Of a stretch of DNA of 7,161 nucleotides, positions 6,902 through 7,161 are shown piece by piece (positions within the stretch are counted from its first letter, which is position 1; the number at the start of each line of letters is the position of its first letter). Source of the DNA: BRH-c32 sp041674625 (GTDB lineage: Bacteria > Bacteroidota > Ignavibacteria > Ignavibacteriales > Melioribacteraceae); contig JBAYVI010000161.1 in NCBI GenBank assembly GCA_041674625.1, positions 1-7,161 on the forward strand, given 5' to 3'. Below the pieces are notes generated by a model. That model made no database searches. It was not told the DNA's origin and worked only from the letters and a program-made list of their open reading frames with translations. A program made the translations under genes and the position numbers.

Positions 6902-7161
6902 TTAACTAATTACTCCACCATCGACGCTTAAAACAGTTCCATTTACATATGCTGATTCTTCATTCGCGAGGAATAGATAAGCATTAGCAATATCTTCCGG
7001 TGTTCCTAGTCTTCCTAATGGTGTTTTTTCTTTCATAATTGTTATTACTTTTTCAGGCATCGAAGCAACCATCTCAGTAGCGATAAATCCGGGTGCGATA
7101 GCATTTACATTTATTCCCTTTCTTCCTAATTCTCTTGCCCAAACTTTTGTCATTCCTATTA
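6902..7161 (-). CDS. fabG: FabG-type short-chain dehydrogenase/reductase (5' end outside window)
   Basis: The C-terminal 86 residues of an SDR-family NAD(P)-dependent oxidoreductase closest to 3-oxoacyl-ACP reductase FabG. FabG reduces 3-oxoacyl to 3-hydroxyacyl thioesters. What is visible is IGMTKVWARELG, NVNAIAPGFIATEM, the PLGRLGTPEDIA helix region and the ending NGTVLSVDGG, all in the usual FabG order. The reading frame stays open to the window edge (codons for Ile-Gly precede Met), so the Met at 7153 is internal and not the start. The nucleotide-binding glycines and the Ser-Tyr-Lys catalytic residues lie upstream, outside the window. As it sits in an operon with a CoA ligase, it could equally be an acetoacetyl-CoA reductase or a 3-hydroxyacyl dehydrogenase working on CoA esters, so the symbol marks the family type only. 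Confidence 0.88.
   Translation of the reverse strand, partial: IGMTKVWARELGRKGINVNAIAPGFIATEMVASMPEKVITIMKEKTPLGRLGTPEDIANAYLFLANEESAYVNGTVLSVDGGVIS

Noticed and set aside
7151..7153. Met at 7153 as the true start of a short 83-residue SDR protein
   Set aside because: The frame is open upstream with Ile-Gly codons that match the FabG core; this Met is internal and the gene is cut by the window edge.

Overview
The window is a compact, fully co-directional block of seven genes, all on the minus strand and cut at both ends. It is AT-rich (by eye about one third G+C). Several genes have clear Shine-Dalgarno sites (AAGGA, AGGAGG). The encoded products include two lipoproteins and an outer-membrane beta-barrel protein, so the host is a diderm. 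The IVGTW lipocalin-like lipoprotein and the barrel style recall the Bacteroidota/Chlorobiota/Ignavibacteria neighbourhood. The good Shine-Dalgarno sites fit the Ignavibacteria/Chlorobi side better than classical Bacteroidetes. This taxonomic call is an inference from style, not a match.

In transcription order (right to left) the genes are: the C-terminal part of a FabG-type short-chain dehydrogenase (7161-6902); a FabH-like ketoacyl synthase III homologue (6860-5871); a sodium:solute symporter (5860-4340); an AMP-forming acyl-CoA ligase (4347-2818); a small lipocalin-like lipoprotein with a disturbed start (2785-2264); an outer-membrane beta-barrel protein (2210-645); and an alpha/beta hydrolase made as a lipoprotein (635 to past base 1). 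The gaps are 41, 10, -8, 18, 53 and 9 bases, so most or all of it is probably one transcript that began upstream of the window. The only internal punctuation is a 7-bp perfect hairpin between the small lipoprotein and the barrel gene. No stretch over 300 bases lacks a gene. I see no RNA gene, mobile element or CRISPR array.

Read together, the genes suggest a route from the cell surface to the CoA pool. A surface or periplasmic hydrolase would release an acid from an ester or amide, the barrel would admit it, and the symporter would import it. The overlapping ligase would then make the acyl-CoA, and the KAS III-like and SDR proteins would act on the thioester. The substrate is unknown and the scheme is inference.

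Two points stand out. The KAS III homologue keeps the nucleophilic Cys but has Thr and Tyr where the catalytic His and Asn normally sit, so it may not be a normal condensing enzyme. The small lipoprotein has its strong ribosome-binding site and its natural MKK-type start one base out of frame with the rest of the gene.
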